From Buxus sempervirens (taxonomy: Eukaryota; Streptophyta; Magnoliopsida; Buxales; Buxaceae), in the NCBI GenBank assembly GCA_947561395.2, contig OX387194.1, positions 32,994,036 to 33,058,035 of the forward strand: DNA of 64,000 nt. Reading direction: 5' to 3'. This document shows positions 44,219-57,100 of this stretch, piece after piece; positions within the stretch are counted from its first letter, which is position 1, and each line of letters starts with the position of its first letter. The notes under the pieces are model-generated. The model did not search any database. It saw only the letters and a program-made list of their open reading frames with translations, and was not told the origin of the DNA. A program made the translations under genes and the position numbers.

Positions 44219-45441
44219 TGTGCGCACTTAATTTCGCACGACGAGGCGCATGCGGGATACGTGCCTCATGACTATCGGAGTGGCCACTGCCTAGGAGGTT
44301 CAGGCAGACACAAGGGTGCCTAATCGGGTCTAACTTTGCTAGTCCGTGGCTTTTTAGAGATTTGGATAGGTTCTTAGTTACGTCCGGGGAAGTCCGAAGA
44401 CACCCTGGCTCGCCCCGTCGATCTGATAGGTCCCTCGGGTCTCCCTGGTTTTGAATCAACTATCTCACCCTGTCCTAATTCAGCATGTATTTTGGTTGGT
44501 CTGGTAGGGTCCACTGAGGGTGTAGGTCCCCTTTTACTTGATTTTATCTTTTTTTCTCTTTTTGGTTTAAGCGGATCGGATACAGGCCCCTTTGGAAGGC
44601 ATGTGGGAATGCCAAGTTGGGCTTAAGCCCACGGTCCATTAGGGTTATTGGGTAACCCTTGTTGGATTTGGTTATTTTGTTTTTGAGTTAATTAACATGC
44701 AAATTAATTAAGTACGTTAAGACTTTTAGGGGCCAATGGGCTGGGGATTGCTCCATGGGTGTTTAATCAAATGGCCCTTGGCCCATCTATTGAAAATGGG
44801 CTTTGTTTGGGCCGAATTAGATGTGGGCCCCATTGGGAGGCCCACAAAGACTTGGTGGGCCCAAATGGACCCACTATTTCAAAATGGGCTCAGGGTGACC
44901 GAAAAACCCAGTATGGTTCATCTTGCTTCGAAACGGGTCAAATTGGGTCCAACCGGGTCATGGAAATTAGTTTTTAATTAATTACGAAAAAAATGGACCG
45001 CATATATAATGTGGTTTGGGCTGAACCACAGACTCAATGCGGTTCAGGCTTGACCGCATATAAAATGTGGTCAAGCCCGAACCGCATTGAGGATGCTGTT
45101 TGGCTCGAGTTACGAAAATTGGCCGAAACGTCGACCGAGTCCAATTCGTCGGCTTCTTCTTGCTGTTCGCCTGCTTCTGCTGGGGTTTTCTAGCACACCT
45201 CCAATGGCGTTAATGCCTCATTCATAGTTCAAATGGCTCACTTCCTAGTGTTTCTCAAACTGGAAGTAAAAGAGAAGTGAGATCTTTCTCCTTCCCTCCC
45301 ATATCAATGAAAAGGGGGCTTCCAAGACCAAAGTCCAATTGACCAATCCATTCATATGTCCAACCACGCAGTTCAATATATACAAAAAATTCGAACCCAT
45401 ATGTAGCGATAAACATGCATGCATGTGATATTGGTAGTACC
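44219..45441 (-). mobile_element. 5' LTR (or part) of a minus-strand Gypsy element
   Basis: On the plus strand it starts TGTGCGCAC directly beside the primer-binding site. The first 200 bp (GGTTCAGGCAGACACAAGGG, GTGCCTAATCGGG) are the inverted homologue of 43400-43591. It is GGGCCC-rich and carries AACCGC cluster 3. It ends against reverse-transcriptase codons at about 45442, without a clear target duplication, so the right limit is uncertain. Confidence 0.6.
44993..45096. repeat. Inverted AACCGC/GCGGTT repeat cluster 3
   Basis: GACCGCATATATAATGTGGT, GAACCACAGACTCAATGCGG, GACCGCATATAAAATGTGGT and GAACCGCATTGAGG follow one another. The design matches clusters 1 and 2, and the position is 350-450 bp from the LTR start on the minus strand. 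Confidence 0.8.
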
Positions 45442-48400
45442 TTGACAATCCTCATTCCAGACCACTGGGTTATCCTTCTTCAGTAATTTGAATATTGGTT
45501 CGCACACGGGAGTCATCTGTGCTATGAATCGACTGATGTACTGTAATCTACCAAGGAAACCTCTTACTTCTTTCTCTGTTGATGGGGGAGGCATTTCCAG
45601 AATTGCCTTTACTTTGATGGGGTCAGCTTCAATTCCTCGTTTCCCAACGATGAATCCGAGCAACTTCCCTGAAGTAACTTCGAATACGCACTTGTTTGGG
45701 TTCAACCTGAGCTTGCATTTTCTGAGCCTGTCAAACACCTTTCTGAGGTTTACCAGGTGACTTTCTTCTTCTTTTGACTTTGCAATCATGTCATCCACGT
45801 ATACTTCCATCTCCTTATGCATCATATCGTGGAATAACAAAGTCATTGCCCTTTATATGTAGCGCCTGCATTCTTCAATCCAAATGACACAGTAGCAGTA
45901 CGTGCCCCAGTGTGTGATAAAGGATGTCTTCTCCATGTCTTCAGGTGCCATCTTTATCTGATTGTATCCAGAGAATCCGTCCATAAACGAGAACATGGAA
46001 TGCGTCGCCGTATTGTCTACTAATACATCGATGTGCGGCAATGGAAAGTCATCTTTCGGGCTTGCCTTATTCAAATCCCTGTAGTCAACGCACATCCTGA
46101 CCCTTCCATCTTTATTGGGAACTGGTACGATGTTTGCTAACTATTCTGGGTAATCTGTAACTTTCAAGAATCCGGCATTCAACTGCTTGGTGACCTCTTC
46201 TTTGATCTTTAGGGCCCATTCTGGCTTCATGCGTCTGAGTTTTTGCTTCACTGGTGTGGCCTCAGACTTTATTGGTAACCGGTGCACAACTAAGTCCGTG
46301 TCTAGCCCAGGCATATCCTCGTATGACCATGCAAACACGTCAGTGTAAGATTTTAGAAAATCAATCATCTGTGTTTTCAGTAATTGAGACAGCTTTTTAA
46401 CAATTTGCAGAATCCTTGGTTGTGCTGTTTCACCTATGTCGATTGGTTCAGTTTCCTCAATATTAGCCTGGAGACCCTTTTCATGTCTGTTCAATGCAAA
46501 TTGGATTTCAGGTGGGGTCTTCCATGATTCATCATTATCCTCGAGTTCAAAAGACTCACTGGGGATAATATCTGAATCTTCAGGTTGTGATGGGCAGGTG
46601 TCGTAGTCCAATTCTTGCTTAGTACTGTGCACCAGCTCATGCTTTTCTTGAATTTCTTTTTGTTATTTTTGTTTGATCATGGCAGCCTGATTATCTATCT
46701 CGTGCTCCGCATCTTTCGGGTGTGTGTCGAGATTGATACTGAGGTTGCGAAATTGAGTTTGCTTGTTTGTACAATTATTAACAGGCAAGTACTCAAAAGA
46801 TTTTATGCATTCATTGAAGAGTTGAGTGATATCTACAACGAAGATTTCAAAAGTAAAAGAAACCCCCTTTTGAAGATCGGCCTTGCTGGTGACAAAGGGT
46901 GTCGAGCTCCAATTCTGTAGTGGGCAGTTATCCTGGTTGATGGTGGTCACTTCCTCTATCCTTCTAACTTGTACCATGCTGACATCACTGTCTGATGAGA
47001 TGTAACCGGGATCATGAGCCTTACCCTTTTCTGGCCTGTTGGAAGGGTGGTCCTCTGGTGCCCAATTGCCATATGTTTCATGATAAATCATCTCAGGAAT
47101 TGGTCGTAGCACTTGTGGCATCCGACGGAACATCTGGTTCAGCCCATGTTGCATTCCAGAGTGAAGAATGTAAAGAGAAGGTGGAGGAGATTTTTGCCTT
47201 GGGGTAGGCTCTCCTGAACCTCCTTGGCTCTCCATCATGCATATGTACATATCTGGATCTTCTTCCTTTTCTTCTGGTATGATAACCAGTGGTGCTTCAA
47301 GTACAGCCAGCGGGTAGACAGGTGTCCCTTCAGGAATGACTGGTTCCTCAGTAGGTGCGACAGCGATTGTAACATGATTGGCTGATTCTAGGTCAACCAG
47401 CACGGGCAAATCTTCTAAAAATTCGTCAGAGACCAGTGGGTCTATTTCCACTATATCACCAATTAGTTCCATAGATATGGGGGGTTCTTCCCACATCATC
47501 TGAGTGAGTACTTTCAAATAATTATCTTCTTCTTGTTCTGCTGAATCGCTAAATTCATCACCCCACCCTTGGGGAATTATGTTCTGGATAGCTTGAGCAG
47601 CTTCCCTCTCCATGTTGGTGAAGTGATGATAAAGCTGGCCATGTACACAAATAGGCCAGTGTGGGTCTCTTCCTTCTGTCCGTGCCCTCTTCCTTTCAGC
47701 CTTCATTCCGTAAAGCCTGGCATAATCCTCAGGTTCAGGGTTAAATCCCAACCCAAATCCGACAGTTTCATCATAGGGCTGTACTGCTGTTTTGATGCCT
47801 TGTTTGTACTTACCCATGCCATCACCTATTTGGAGGCCCCAATCAGCGTATTCAGCAGCGCCGAACATACTTTTCCGTTTTCTCTTTATGGATTGCCGTA
47901 TTCGCTCAGGTGTAGGGATGCACTTTACTTGGACCATTTCTACTGCCTGGAAATTCAAAGACGTGGGCAACTCGTAATCAACATAAGGTACACCGATCTT
48001 TTCAAATTCCCAATGATCTTTTGCATGTACAGTGATTAATTCGTTCCCAGAAATGAATCTGATCATCCTGTGTAAACTAGATGGAACTGCACCAACCTGA
48101 TGCAATCAAGGCCTTCCAATTAGCAAGTTGAACGAGGCATTTATGTCCATTAGTTCAAAGGTTGTGGAGAATGTTCTCTATGCTATCACGATGTCCAGAA
48201 CGACCTCTCCTAGAGAATCTCTCCTAGCATTATCAAATCCTCGAACATTATGAGAACTGGGCTTGATCATATCAGAACTCAGCTGTAGACTATGAAAAGT
48301 CCTGACTGGGCAAATGTTCAAGGCCGAACCATTGTCAATCATCACACACTTTACCACAAGGTCAAAGCACCTTACTGTTATATATAATGGTTTGATGTGG

Positions 48401-48477
48401 TCATAGCCTTCTGGTGGCAAGTCTGCTAAGGAGAAAGAAATAGCCTTAGGTGCTATTTTCGAGTCAGCCATGTTCAA
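45442..48477 (-). pseudogene. Decayed Tat/Ogre-like Gypsy protease-reverse transcriptase
   Basis: On the minus strand the order is aspartic protease (DNGSALN near 48340), a long linker, then reverse transcriptase with MPGLDTDLVVHRLP, MCVDYRDLNKASPKDDFPLP, FMDGFSGYNQI, the active-site YVDD and GFLGRLQYISRF. This is the pol of a plant Ty3/Gypsy retrotransposon, most like the Tat/Ogre group. Breaks are stop codons at 48178-48180, in the conserved GRP-LH region at about 48108, at 46663-46665 and at about 46141, plus a frameshift near 45880 within the RT. gag, RNase H and integrase are missing, and the RT is cut off at 45442 by an LTR. It cannot be autonomous. Confidence 0.88.
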
Positions 48478-50257
48478 AGCACTATAATAGATGTTGAAAG
48501 TGCTAAACTCTAGTGAATGTAATCTGGCTTAAGTCATTTAACATTTCAAATGTATAAGCTGCCATGGACCTTTAAGTTCACCAATCATCCCATTAAAGGG
48601 GGGCCAAACTGAATCCCTTTTCAGTTTATTTCTGCAACTGAAAAAAATAAAATAAAAAAAGGCACAAGAAAGAGGCTGCAAAAAGGAGGAGAAGAAAGTT
48701 CTAAAGCCAAGGAGAGTTGTGCAATCAATAATGTTGAATGAAGAAAGACTTCCTTAACTTATTATATTTGGACTAAAACTACTGAAATAATGAAAAAAAA
48801 TATAATGAGAAAGAATCCAAAGCAGATGATGGATCATGATTGGGAAGGAGAGAAACAAAAATTAAAATGGAAGTCTTTTTCCTCTCTGTGTTTGCTTTCA
48901 CTTGCAGTCAAGGTGGGTTTTTTGGGATACTTGTTTGTTACTGCAAACGAAAGATATTAGTGTGAGAAGTATACGAAAATAAGAGGGGGTTTAAATGAAG
49001 CATCCCAAAGCAAGTTTATTTAGTTTTGTGGCACCCAACTGTCTTCAATTAGAAGTAGAACCATAATTATTTAGAAAAATATGTTACAGCAACTGTTATG
49101 TCTCATGTACTTACTTCTAGAGCATGTTGGATCATGTTGTATTAGTCCATTTATTAAATTTCAATCAATTCTTCAGGTTTGAGGCCAAAAAATTGTTGAT
49201 TAGGACCCTAGAGGAGCTGCAATTTCTATTCGCACCAGAATTTCCTTGAACAACTAGCCCCCATATAGACTTTTTCAATCTTTTAGAAGCTTCAAACTGT
49301 TTTTAAGTGCTTATTTTATTGTTAAGATATCTCTCAAGGGCACTAAAAATAATAGCACCATATTTCATAGCAGAAAAGGTATTATTCTTGTCATTGTGCT
49401 GAACTCTGTCAAACTACAAATTTTTTTGGGTGGAAATGTCAAACTACCAATGCCTGCTCACTAGAAGGTGGCACTCATTTACTTAGCTTAAATCAAACCA
49501 CTCTTCATCTTCTTCAGTTGTTTCAGCTCAACCCATTAAGCCCATCACCAATGTTGAGTCTAGACCATTAAATCCATTATTCAATTCTAGGCCAACCAAT
49601 GAAGCCCCCAGCAAAACCCTGACTTAACCACCCTATTTAATGAGCATTTTTTTTTCCACTTCTTTATGTGTTGGCTTAGTACTTAGAGTTTCCAATTAAT
49701 ATTTCCCTTAGTTTGTATGCCTAATTTAATGAATTCAGAGGTTTAATTTATCATGCTCTTGTATTTCTATATTCTTTTGAAAACAAGAAAAGGAAGAAGA
49801 ATGAGTAATTTTATTCTGTTGAGGGCCGTGTTATGTTGTGTTTTGGAGTATTACGATTCCTCCTTTTTGTGGAGTGTGGAGGCCAGGCAACCTACTTAAG
49901 AAATTCAGCCTTTCCTAGTAATAAGAAACGATTAGCATCTCGGATATTAAATTTCAATCTCTGTAGTGTGTGTAACTTCACATAAAGAATGCAGGAATTC
50001 TTTTTCACTGAAAATGGATATTATTACAATGGAATTCTACATCATTATGAATAGGACACCATATCCTCACAAGATATCAGGATTTCAACTACAACAATTG
50101 TCAAACAAAGACAATATCTAGTTGTAACTTGTGACTCATGTAGATTGGATATATGTTGTCTTATTCACCTGCACCAATTGATTTCATTGATTTATCATGT
50201 TTTTGGACATGCCACTCAGGCCTCTGTTTCATTGCTCTAGGTTTTTTTTTCTTCTCT
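48478..50257. other. Intergenic, no gene recognised
   Basis: The end of gag might extend a little beyond 48477, but I recognise none of it. The rest is unstructured AT-rich sequence with short A-rich and T-rich runs. The last 200 bp would be the 3' UTR of the leftward coiled-coil gene. Confidence 0.45.
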
Positions 50258-51726
50258 TTATGAAATCAAAGCTTTCTGCAGCTGCTTTTCCAACTGTGCT
50301 CCTAGTTGGTAGTTTGAAGCCAAGTTTCTCTCCAAGTTCTCTTTAACAGATAAAAGTTTGGCCCTTACTATCTCAGCTGCAGCTATCTCTGAATTACTTA
50401 GGTATCCACTGTTTCCTTGAAGTTCCTTGAGGCTCAATTTCAGCTGAAACAGAGAAACCAAATACCAGTAAATAAGCTCAATCAAACATATTTGTCTATC
50501 TCAGTGGAATAGTTCAAATGTTTAATTCATCCACAGATGGTAAAACAGATGCAGGAGCAATTAAAGGTTATATCATCCTGTACAAGATAACTTTTGAAGT
50601 TATAATTAATAACTCCCAAATTCGGAAAATTGCTCAACAGAATTCTCTTGTAAGTCAATGAAAACTCCTGAAACCAAGAACAGTTAATGCATAATTTTTT
50701 AGCGTATACTGATTTTTACAATTTTCAAAGAAAAAGATGAGTTAAACAATCAGATTGAGTACCTTTTCATATGGTTTGGGGTGGGATTGATTATACTCAA
50801 CCTGTTTAACAAATGTGCAGCTTTGAGTTGTGTCAAGACTAATTAATACATACACTCAACCCAACCTGCCCAACTCAGCCAACCCTTCTATTTAAGGATG
50901 ATACTGATCATTGATTGGACAACAAGTAAATTGTTTGAACCATTTGAGCATGCAAAGATTGTAAGTTGTCCAACTACATTATTATCAATAAAACAGTAGC
51001 AATTTGATAAAGCTTTGGCTGTACACAAGTATGATACATACATACCAGCACAAACACAGACACAAACATACACCAGAGCCATTCAAACAATTTCACGAAC
51101 AGAAGGACTAAAGGCTCCAACTTTACCTTATCCCTGCTGTACCTCATCTCCTGCACTTGCAGACGGGACTCCAAGACACATTCCTTCACTTTACCTTGAA
51201 ATTCCCGCATTTCAGCACTCTTCATCTCATAAAACCTATCCTTGTTCTTCTCACACTCCTCAAACTCCTCCACCTCACTCTTCAAATCCCTAACCCAACA
51301 TATCCATGATTCAATTCCTTAAGAACAGACCAATCCTTAATTGGAGAAAACCAATGGCATCAACGGAAGTACCTAAACTTCTGAGCTATGATTTGGTACT
51401 CGGACTCGAATCTCTTGATTTCTGACTTTTGAGCTAAGATCTTGCAGCTTAACTCAGCTCTCTTCTGCTCCATCATCAGGCAGCGTTGCTCCATGCATCG
51501 GATGTTCGAACGCTTTGCCGTCAGGAGTAGAGATTTGTTGGTTTGAAGATCTTTTTCAGCCTGAAATTATTCTCTCTTGTGGATGGTGAGTAAGAATAAG
51601 AACTAGGGTTTTGAGGAAAGAGAAAAGAACAAGATTAGGGCTTTGAACCTGAAGGAGAGAGAGCCTCTGGTTTTTGGTTTCTTCCATGTGCTTGAGCCTT
51701 TCTCGGAAACCAGATGGAAGCGCCAT
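50258..51726 (-). CDS. Plant coiled-coil protein, about 204 aa, function unknown
   Basis: Four exons (51649-51726, 51373-51560, 51127-51289, 50258-50443, read leftwards) join in frame with GT/AG borders to 204 codons plus a stop. I chose the Met of MALPSGFRERLKHMEE; a longer start at 51771 adds a low-complexity Leu/Ser leader from a CT run. The protein is almost wholly charged and helical: LQTNKSLLLTAKRSNIRCME, VEEFEECEKNKDRFYEMKSA, LKLSLKELQGN and NLASNYQLGAQLEKQLQ. That indicates a continuous coiled coil with no signal peptide or membrane segment. From memory, similar single-copy proteins exist in other plants without a firm function. I do not assign one. The frame is intact and the gene is probably active. 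Confidence 0.8.
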
Positions 51727-52524
51727 TGCCACGAGAGGGAGAGAGAGAGAGAGAGGGAGCTCCTTAACCATTTAGCTGGAAAATGGAACAAACCGTGTGA
51801 TGACCGGGCTGACTCGAAACCTGTGGACCCGCTAATTTTAATGGACCAGACTGTTGAATCAAGGAAACTACGGCCCAAGAGAACTGTTTTTTCAAACCAT
51901 GGATTTGTTTGACTTTCAAGAACCTTTTTAGGCTGATAGTAGGGGTGAACTTTATATAGTTAAACTAGTTGTTTAATCTATGCTTCGTATATATTTAAAT
52001 ATGTTATTTTAAAATAATTTAAAATAACAGCTACAATGAGCAAATATAATAATTGGACGTTTTGTTACCATGTGTAAGCACGCTAGTATTTTATTTATAG
52101 TTCAAGATTTTAATGGCAACAATTCATTATAGTTCAAGATTTTAATGGCAACGATTCCTTATGTCAAGATTTTATTCTTACCATGTGCAAGATTCAATGT
52201 TTTGCTAGCCGTTTTTTGGTTGTCAATCCTCTTTTTTTAATGAAAATTATACAATTTTCATCCATCGTGCATTTGACGTAATTGTTCTATTTATTTGGAT
52301 AAGCTTTCATTACCTAGTCTTAGGGATGGTAACCAAAACACTAACTCACCCCTATTAGTTTGGTAGCGAGGATAGGTTGGGGTTAATTAATAGTTATTAA
52401 TTACTATTAATAACTATTATTATAATTCCGAGACATATCATTGGCAATCACACCTAAGAACACAAAGATCCTTTCCGTGAAGAGACACCAGCAAATTGCA
52501 AATTTAGCAATTTTTTTCCGAAAA

Positions 52525-53095
52525 TAGAGAAGTATATCTTTGATTATTAATTTAATTAAAGATAGTTATGGGTTTTTAGGACTCTGAAAATATAAGGATT
52601 AATAATATAATTTTAATTTAGTTAAAAATAACATTTGAGAAAATGTATTTTTTAATTTTAAAATTTTGACAATGTACATAAACTGTTGGACGAAATATTG
52701 ATTTAGCTTATAATTGAGAATGAGTATACATATATTTAATTTAATAATAGGTTACAACTTGATTGCAAGACTATGAGGGTATTTTTGTAAGAAATACGTT
52801 TTAACAGTAAAATAACACTCAAACTCAATTGTTTTAAAAAAGTGTAACTAATTTACAATTATTAAGAAGTAGGTGATTGAATTCAATTTTTTTCCATTGC
52901 TAATCATACAATCTTTTGTTTCGTCATTGAGTTTTATTTTATTATGTTTTGAATATTAGCATTATTTTGAAAAAGAGGGAAGCATATCTTTGATTATTTT
53001 CATTATTAATTTAGTTAAAAGATAGTTATGGGTTTCTAAGACTTTGAAAATATAAGGATTAATGATATAATTTTAATTTAGTTAACGATAATATA
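52525..53095. repeat. AT-rich direct repeat, two copies about 450 bp apart
   Basis: GTTATGGGTTT, TGAAAATATAAGGATTAAT and ATATAATTTTAATTTAGTTA occur in the same order in both copies. Each is preceded by TATCTTTGATTATT. Copies run about 52525-52635 and 52970-53095. The size and spacing suggest the two ends or an internal duplication of a small element. Confidence 0.7.
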
Positions 53096-53237
53096 GGAGA
53101 AAGATATCATGTCCACATAAAGGTAAGATATATGTATTTTATGAAATTATTTATTTTAAAAAAATTATTTTAAGGTGGGGCCCAAAAGGGCAATTGGATA
53201 AAGAACGGGATGTCCAAAACTGTTGCTTTTTCCTAAG

Positions 53238-53251
53238 GCTCTGATACCATA
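53238..53251 (-). other. tRNA-iMet-type primer-binding site of a small LTR element
   Basis: On the minus strand this reads TGGTATCAGAGCC, the usual priming sequence of Copia and TRIM elements. The adjoining sequence at 53259-53330 (AGCTGATAGCAGGGATGAA) resembles 51925-51990 (GGCTGATAGTAGGGGTGAA). Two LTR remnants of a TRIM-like element of about 1.4 kb are therefore possible. Confidence 0.5.
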
Positions 53252-54196
53252 TAGAGCACCGTTCTTACTAAAAGCTCAAGCTGATAGCAGGGATGAAATT
53301 TATATATTTAATATATTCCTTAACATGGGTTAATATTAATATTAATTGGAAAAAGTCTTCATGTCAAGGGATGAGTAGCATTTTTTGTCTGTGCCAACTG
53401 GAGGGCATGTTGGCATAATATCTATTCCCATGGCTGCAAAGCACGTGTATTTAATTGTGCCTTCTTTGTTTGGATGCATCAATATAACCGACACCACACT
53501 TTTGTGCTTTTATTTCACCAATTATAAATTGATTGTTGATGTTTTAGCTTTTATTTATTGCTTTAATACATGACTAGCAATATGAGAACTTGAATTTTTT
53601 GATTGAGTTGATACAATTAAAAAAGTGGAAACAATTCAAATTCTCGCCTAAGAGGTTACATGTGTAGCTATGCCAATTAATTTTGTCTACTTTGAAGAGA
53701 TTGCAGTTTTTCAGTAAGTTTGCAATAACTCTTTGTATTTAAATATAAAAGGTATATATTTACACATATAATATCTTGGAATGTCAGATAGACAGTTTGG
53801 GAATAGCATGTATAGTACTTTTTGACATGTGATTCGTATATTTCTCTTAATGCATGTCATTTTGGTTTCATCGATCTCTTTTTTCTTCAAATACGTAGTT
53901 TTTTGACTTCATGCTATTTATCGTCCAATTTGGATGATAAAAGCATAGTATGTCAAGAAACTTTTACGTATTTGGAGAATTGCGCAGAGATGCTGCCGAA
54001 ATTCGTAGAGAAATATATGCATCACATGGATAAACGAGTACTTTGCTCGCTATTCTTGAATGGGCAAAACCAAGCATAAACTTTAAAACTAACCGGAGTA
54101 CCATTTGATATTAGAAAGGAACCTATTTATGGAGTATTATTTTGCAGAAGAACAAGGATAGCGTTCCCACATTGGTGACACAGAATACATTAGCTG

Positions 54197-57100
54197 ATGG
54201 ATAGAAGTTGGATTCACAGCTCTAGGTATTTAATAGGCTGAAATTTTTTTTAATGTTGCATTGTTAGCTAAATATTATCAAATATTAACTAAATAGGCTA
54301 TGTTTTAATATATGGATGATGCAGGGCTAGTCTAGAGTACAGAAATGGAGTAATTGGGTTCATCAAGTTTGCTGAAGATCACGGTGCAACATGTAATGAG
54401 AAGTTGAAGTGTCCTTGCCCGAAATGCTGTAACGTATTGTATCAGACTAGTCGGGTTGCGTACGAGCATATGATATGCAATGGGTTTGACCCGACTTACA
54501 AGGTCTGGTATCACCATGGAGAGGACAGGGTAAGATTACGATCTAGCCAACCTAAGTTTGCATATGGTGGAGATGATTTACATAAGAAGGGTGATGAGGC
54601 TAGGGTTATGTTGAGTGAAATTTTTGGGGCTCAGACTGAAGGAGATACATCTGTGAGTTCGTTACACAAAGCACCAGCTGACACGCAAAATCGGGAGAAT
54701 TGTAAGTTTGAAAAACTGTTAAATGATGCTGATCAAGAGTTGTATAATGGGTGTAAAAGACATACAAAATTGTCTTTCATTATTAGGTTATTTCATTTAA
54801 AATGTTTGGGAGGATTGAGTAACAAGATATTCAGTTTGCTTCTTGTCTTGTTGAGGGAGGCTTTCCCAGATGACACAAATTTGCCAGATAATTTCTCTCA
54901 AACAAAGAAGATAATAACAGATTTGGGTTTAAGTTATAGCAAAATTGATGCATGCCCAAACGATTGTATGTTATATTGGAAAGATTCTGCCCATAAGGAG
55001 TCATGTGATATATGTGGAACTTCTAGATGGAAATCCCTAGATGGTCAATCGAAACAGAAGGGAAAGAAGAAGGCAGCAAAGGTATTACGCCACTTTCCTT
55101 TGAAGCCACGTTTACAGAGGATGTATATGTCATCTAAAATGGCCGATGACATGAGATGGCACTCTGAGGGTCGTAAAAAAGATGAGAAATTAAGACATCC
55201 CGCAGATTCTCCCGCTTGGGAGGCTCTTGATGTGCACCCTCAGTTCGGTTCTGAGCTTCGTAATGTCAGACTTGGTTTAGCAACCGGCGGCTTCAATCCA
55301 TTCAGGAGTATGAGCATCACACATAGTATTTGGCCTGTTGTTTTGATTCCGTATAACTTGCCACCTTGGCTGTGTATGAAGCAGCCAAATATGATGCTCT
55401 CTTTACTTATTCCAGGGCCTCTTGGCCCTGGGAATGATATAGATGTTTATTTGAGGCCGTTAGTAGAGGAGCTGAAAGAGTTGTGGGCATCTGGGGTTGA
55501 AACTTACGACATATCAAGAAAAGAGAGCTTTACCTTACGTGCAACATTACTTTGGACCATTAGTGACTTTCCGGGATATGCTATGCTTTCTGGTTGGAGC
55601 ACAAAAGGGCGGTTTGCATGTCCATCATGTCACAAGGACACATGCAGTCGCTATTTACGTAATGGAAGGAAGCACTGCTATATGGGTCATCGTCGGTTCT
55701 TACCTCTTGATCATGGGTTTCGAAAACAGAAGCAATCTTTTGATGGTACCGTGGAGATGAGGGAACCTCCTAGTTCACTGGCTGGGTTTGAAATATTGGA
55801 TCAATTAAGAGGCACTTCACATATATTCGGAAAGCGTACTGGCAGGAAACGTCCAAAAAACAGTAATCCAGGCAGCATGCCGTATAATTGGAAGAAGAAG
55901 AGTATTTTCTTTGAATTGCCGTACTGGGAAGATAATTTGTTGAAGCACAATTTGGACGTGATGCATATTGAGAAAAATGTCTGTGATAGTGTGCTTGGTA
56001 CATTGTTAAATATTGAAGGGAAATCGAAGGATACTTTGAAGTCGCGATTAGATTTGGTTGATATGGGTGTGAGACATGCACTTCACCCAATGGAATTGCC
56101 TGATAGAAAGAAGTTGTGTTTGCCAGCTGCCTGCTTTTCGATGGACAAGCGTGAACAGGAGTTATTTTGTGAAGTACTGAAGAGTTTGAAAGTCCCGGAT
56201 GGCTATTCTTCCAACATTGGAAAGCGTGTAAGTGCTAAAGAACGCAAGGTATTTGGGCTTAAAAGTCATGATTGCCATGTGATAATGCAACAGCTTTTAC
56301 CTCTTGCGATTCGAAGGTTGTTGCCAAAGAATGTGTCATCGGCATTGATCGAATTGAGCAATTTCTTTCACGAAGTGTGTTCTAAAGTATGTGAAGTAGA
56401 GGAATTAGAGCGGTTAAAAGATCGTATTGTGCACGTGCTTTGCCAAATGGAGCGAATATTTCCCCCTGCATTCTTCGATATTATGATGCACTTGCCAGTT
56501 CATTTAGTAGACGAGGTCATGCTGGGTGGACCTGTTCAGTACCGATGGATGTATCCAATAGAGAGGTATGTGATACAATATATTAGTATTGTATATCCTT
56601 GCGTAATTAATTTTTGCAATCCATTTATGTTGTTTACATTGCTTTTAATTAATAGGTATTTATTTACCTTGAAATCATATGTGCGCAACCGAGCGCAACC
56701 GGAGGGGTCCGTTGCAGAAGGATACATTGCGGAAGAGTGTCTTACATTCTGTTCTCGATATTTGCCCGATGTAGAGTCCAAAATAAATAGGCCAGTGAGA
56801 AATGATGATGGAAGTTCAGTCGGAAGCGCCCAACCATTTCAACTCTCAAATGTAGAATGGGCATAGGCGCATCGATATGTGCTTTTCAATGATGATAGGC
56901 TTGAAAGTTATCGAAAGTAAGATGTTATTGCTTATTTCATCCAGTTGTTAATATATTGCAAACCAAACAAAACCTAGTGCTTACTATTGTATTATATATT
57001 GCAGGCGGCATCTTAGCATTCTTAATATGTGTCATTCTAGAGCCTCCGTGCATGTAATACAGAAGAAGCACAATGAAGAATTAGCGAAATGGCTTAAGGA

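Larger units (their letters stand above)
51727..54196. other. Intergenic, AT-rich, with small LTR-element traces
   Basis: The promoter of the coiled-coil gene lies at the left end. 52098-52165 repeats AGTTCAAGATTTTAATGGCAAC twice. 52525-52635 and 52970-53095 are diverged copies of one block. A tRNA-Met-type priming site on the minus strand lies at 53238-53251. No coding exon is seen. The CACTA 5' terminus should be in this region or its right part but was not found. Confidence 0.4.

Noticed and set aside
46615-48039. Plus-strand open frames within 46.6-48.1 kb
   Set aside because: They are shadows of the minus-strand Gypsy pol remnant, whose domains are recognisable.
56566-56655. Continuous reading of the TNP2 frame through this stretch
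   Set aside because: It inserts a hydrophobic stretch in the middle of the conserved IERYLFTLK block and has GT/AG borders, so it is an intron.
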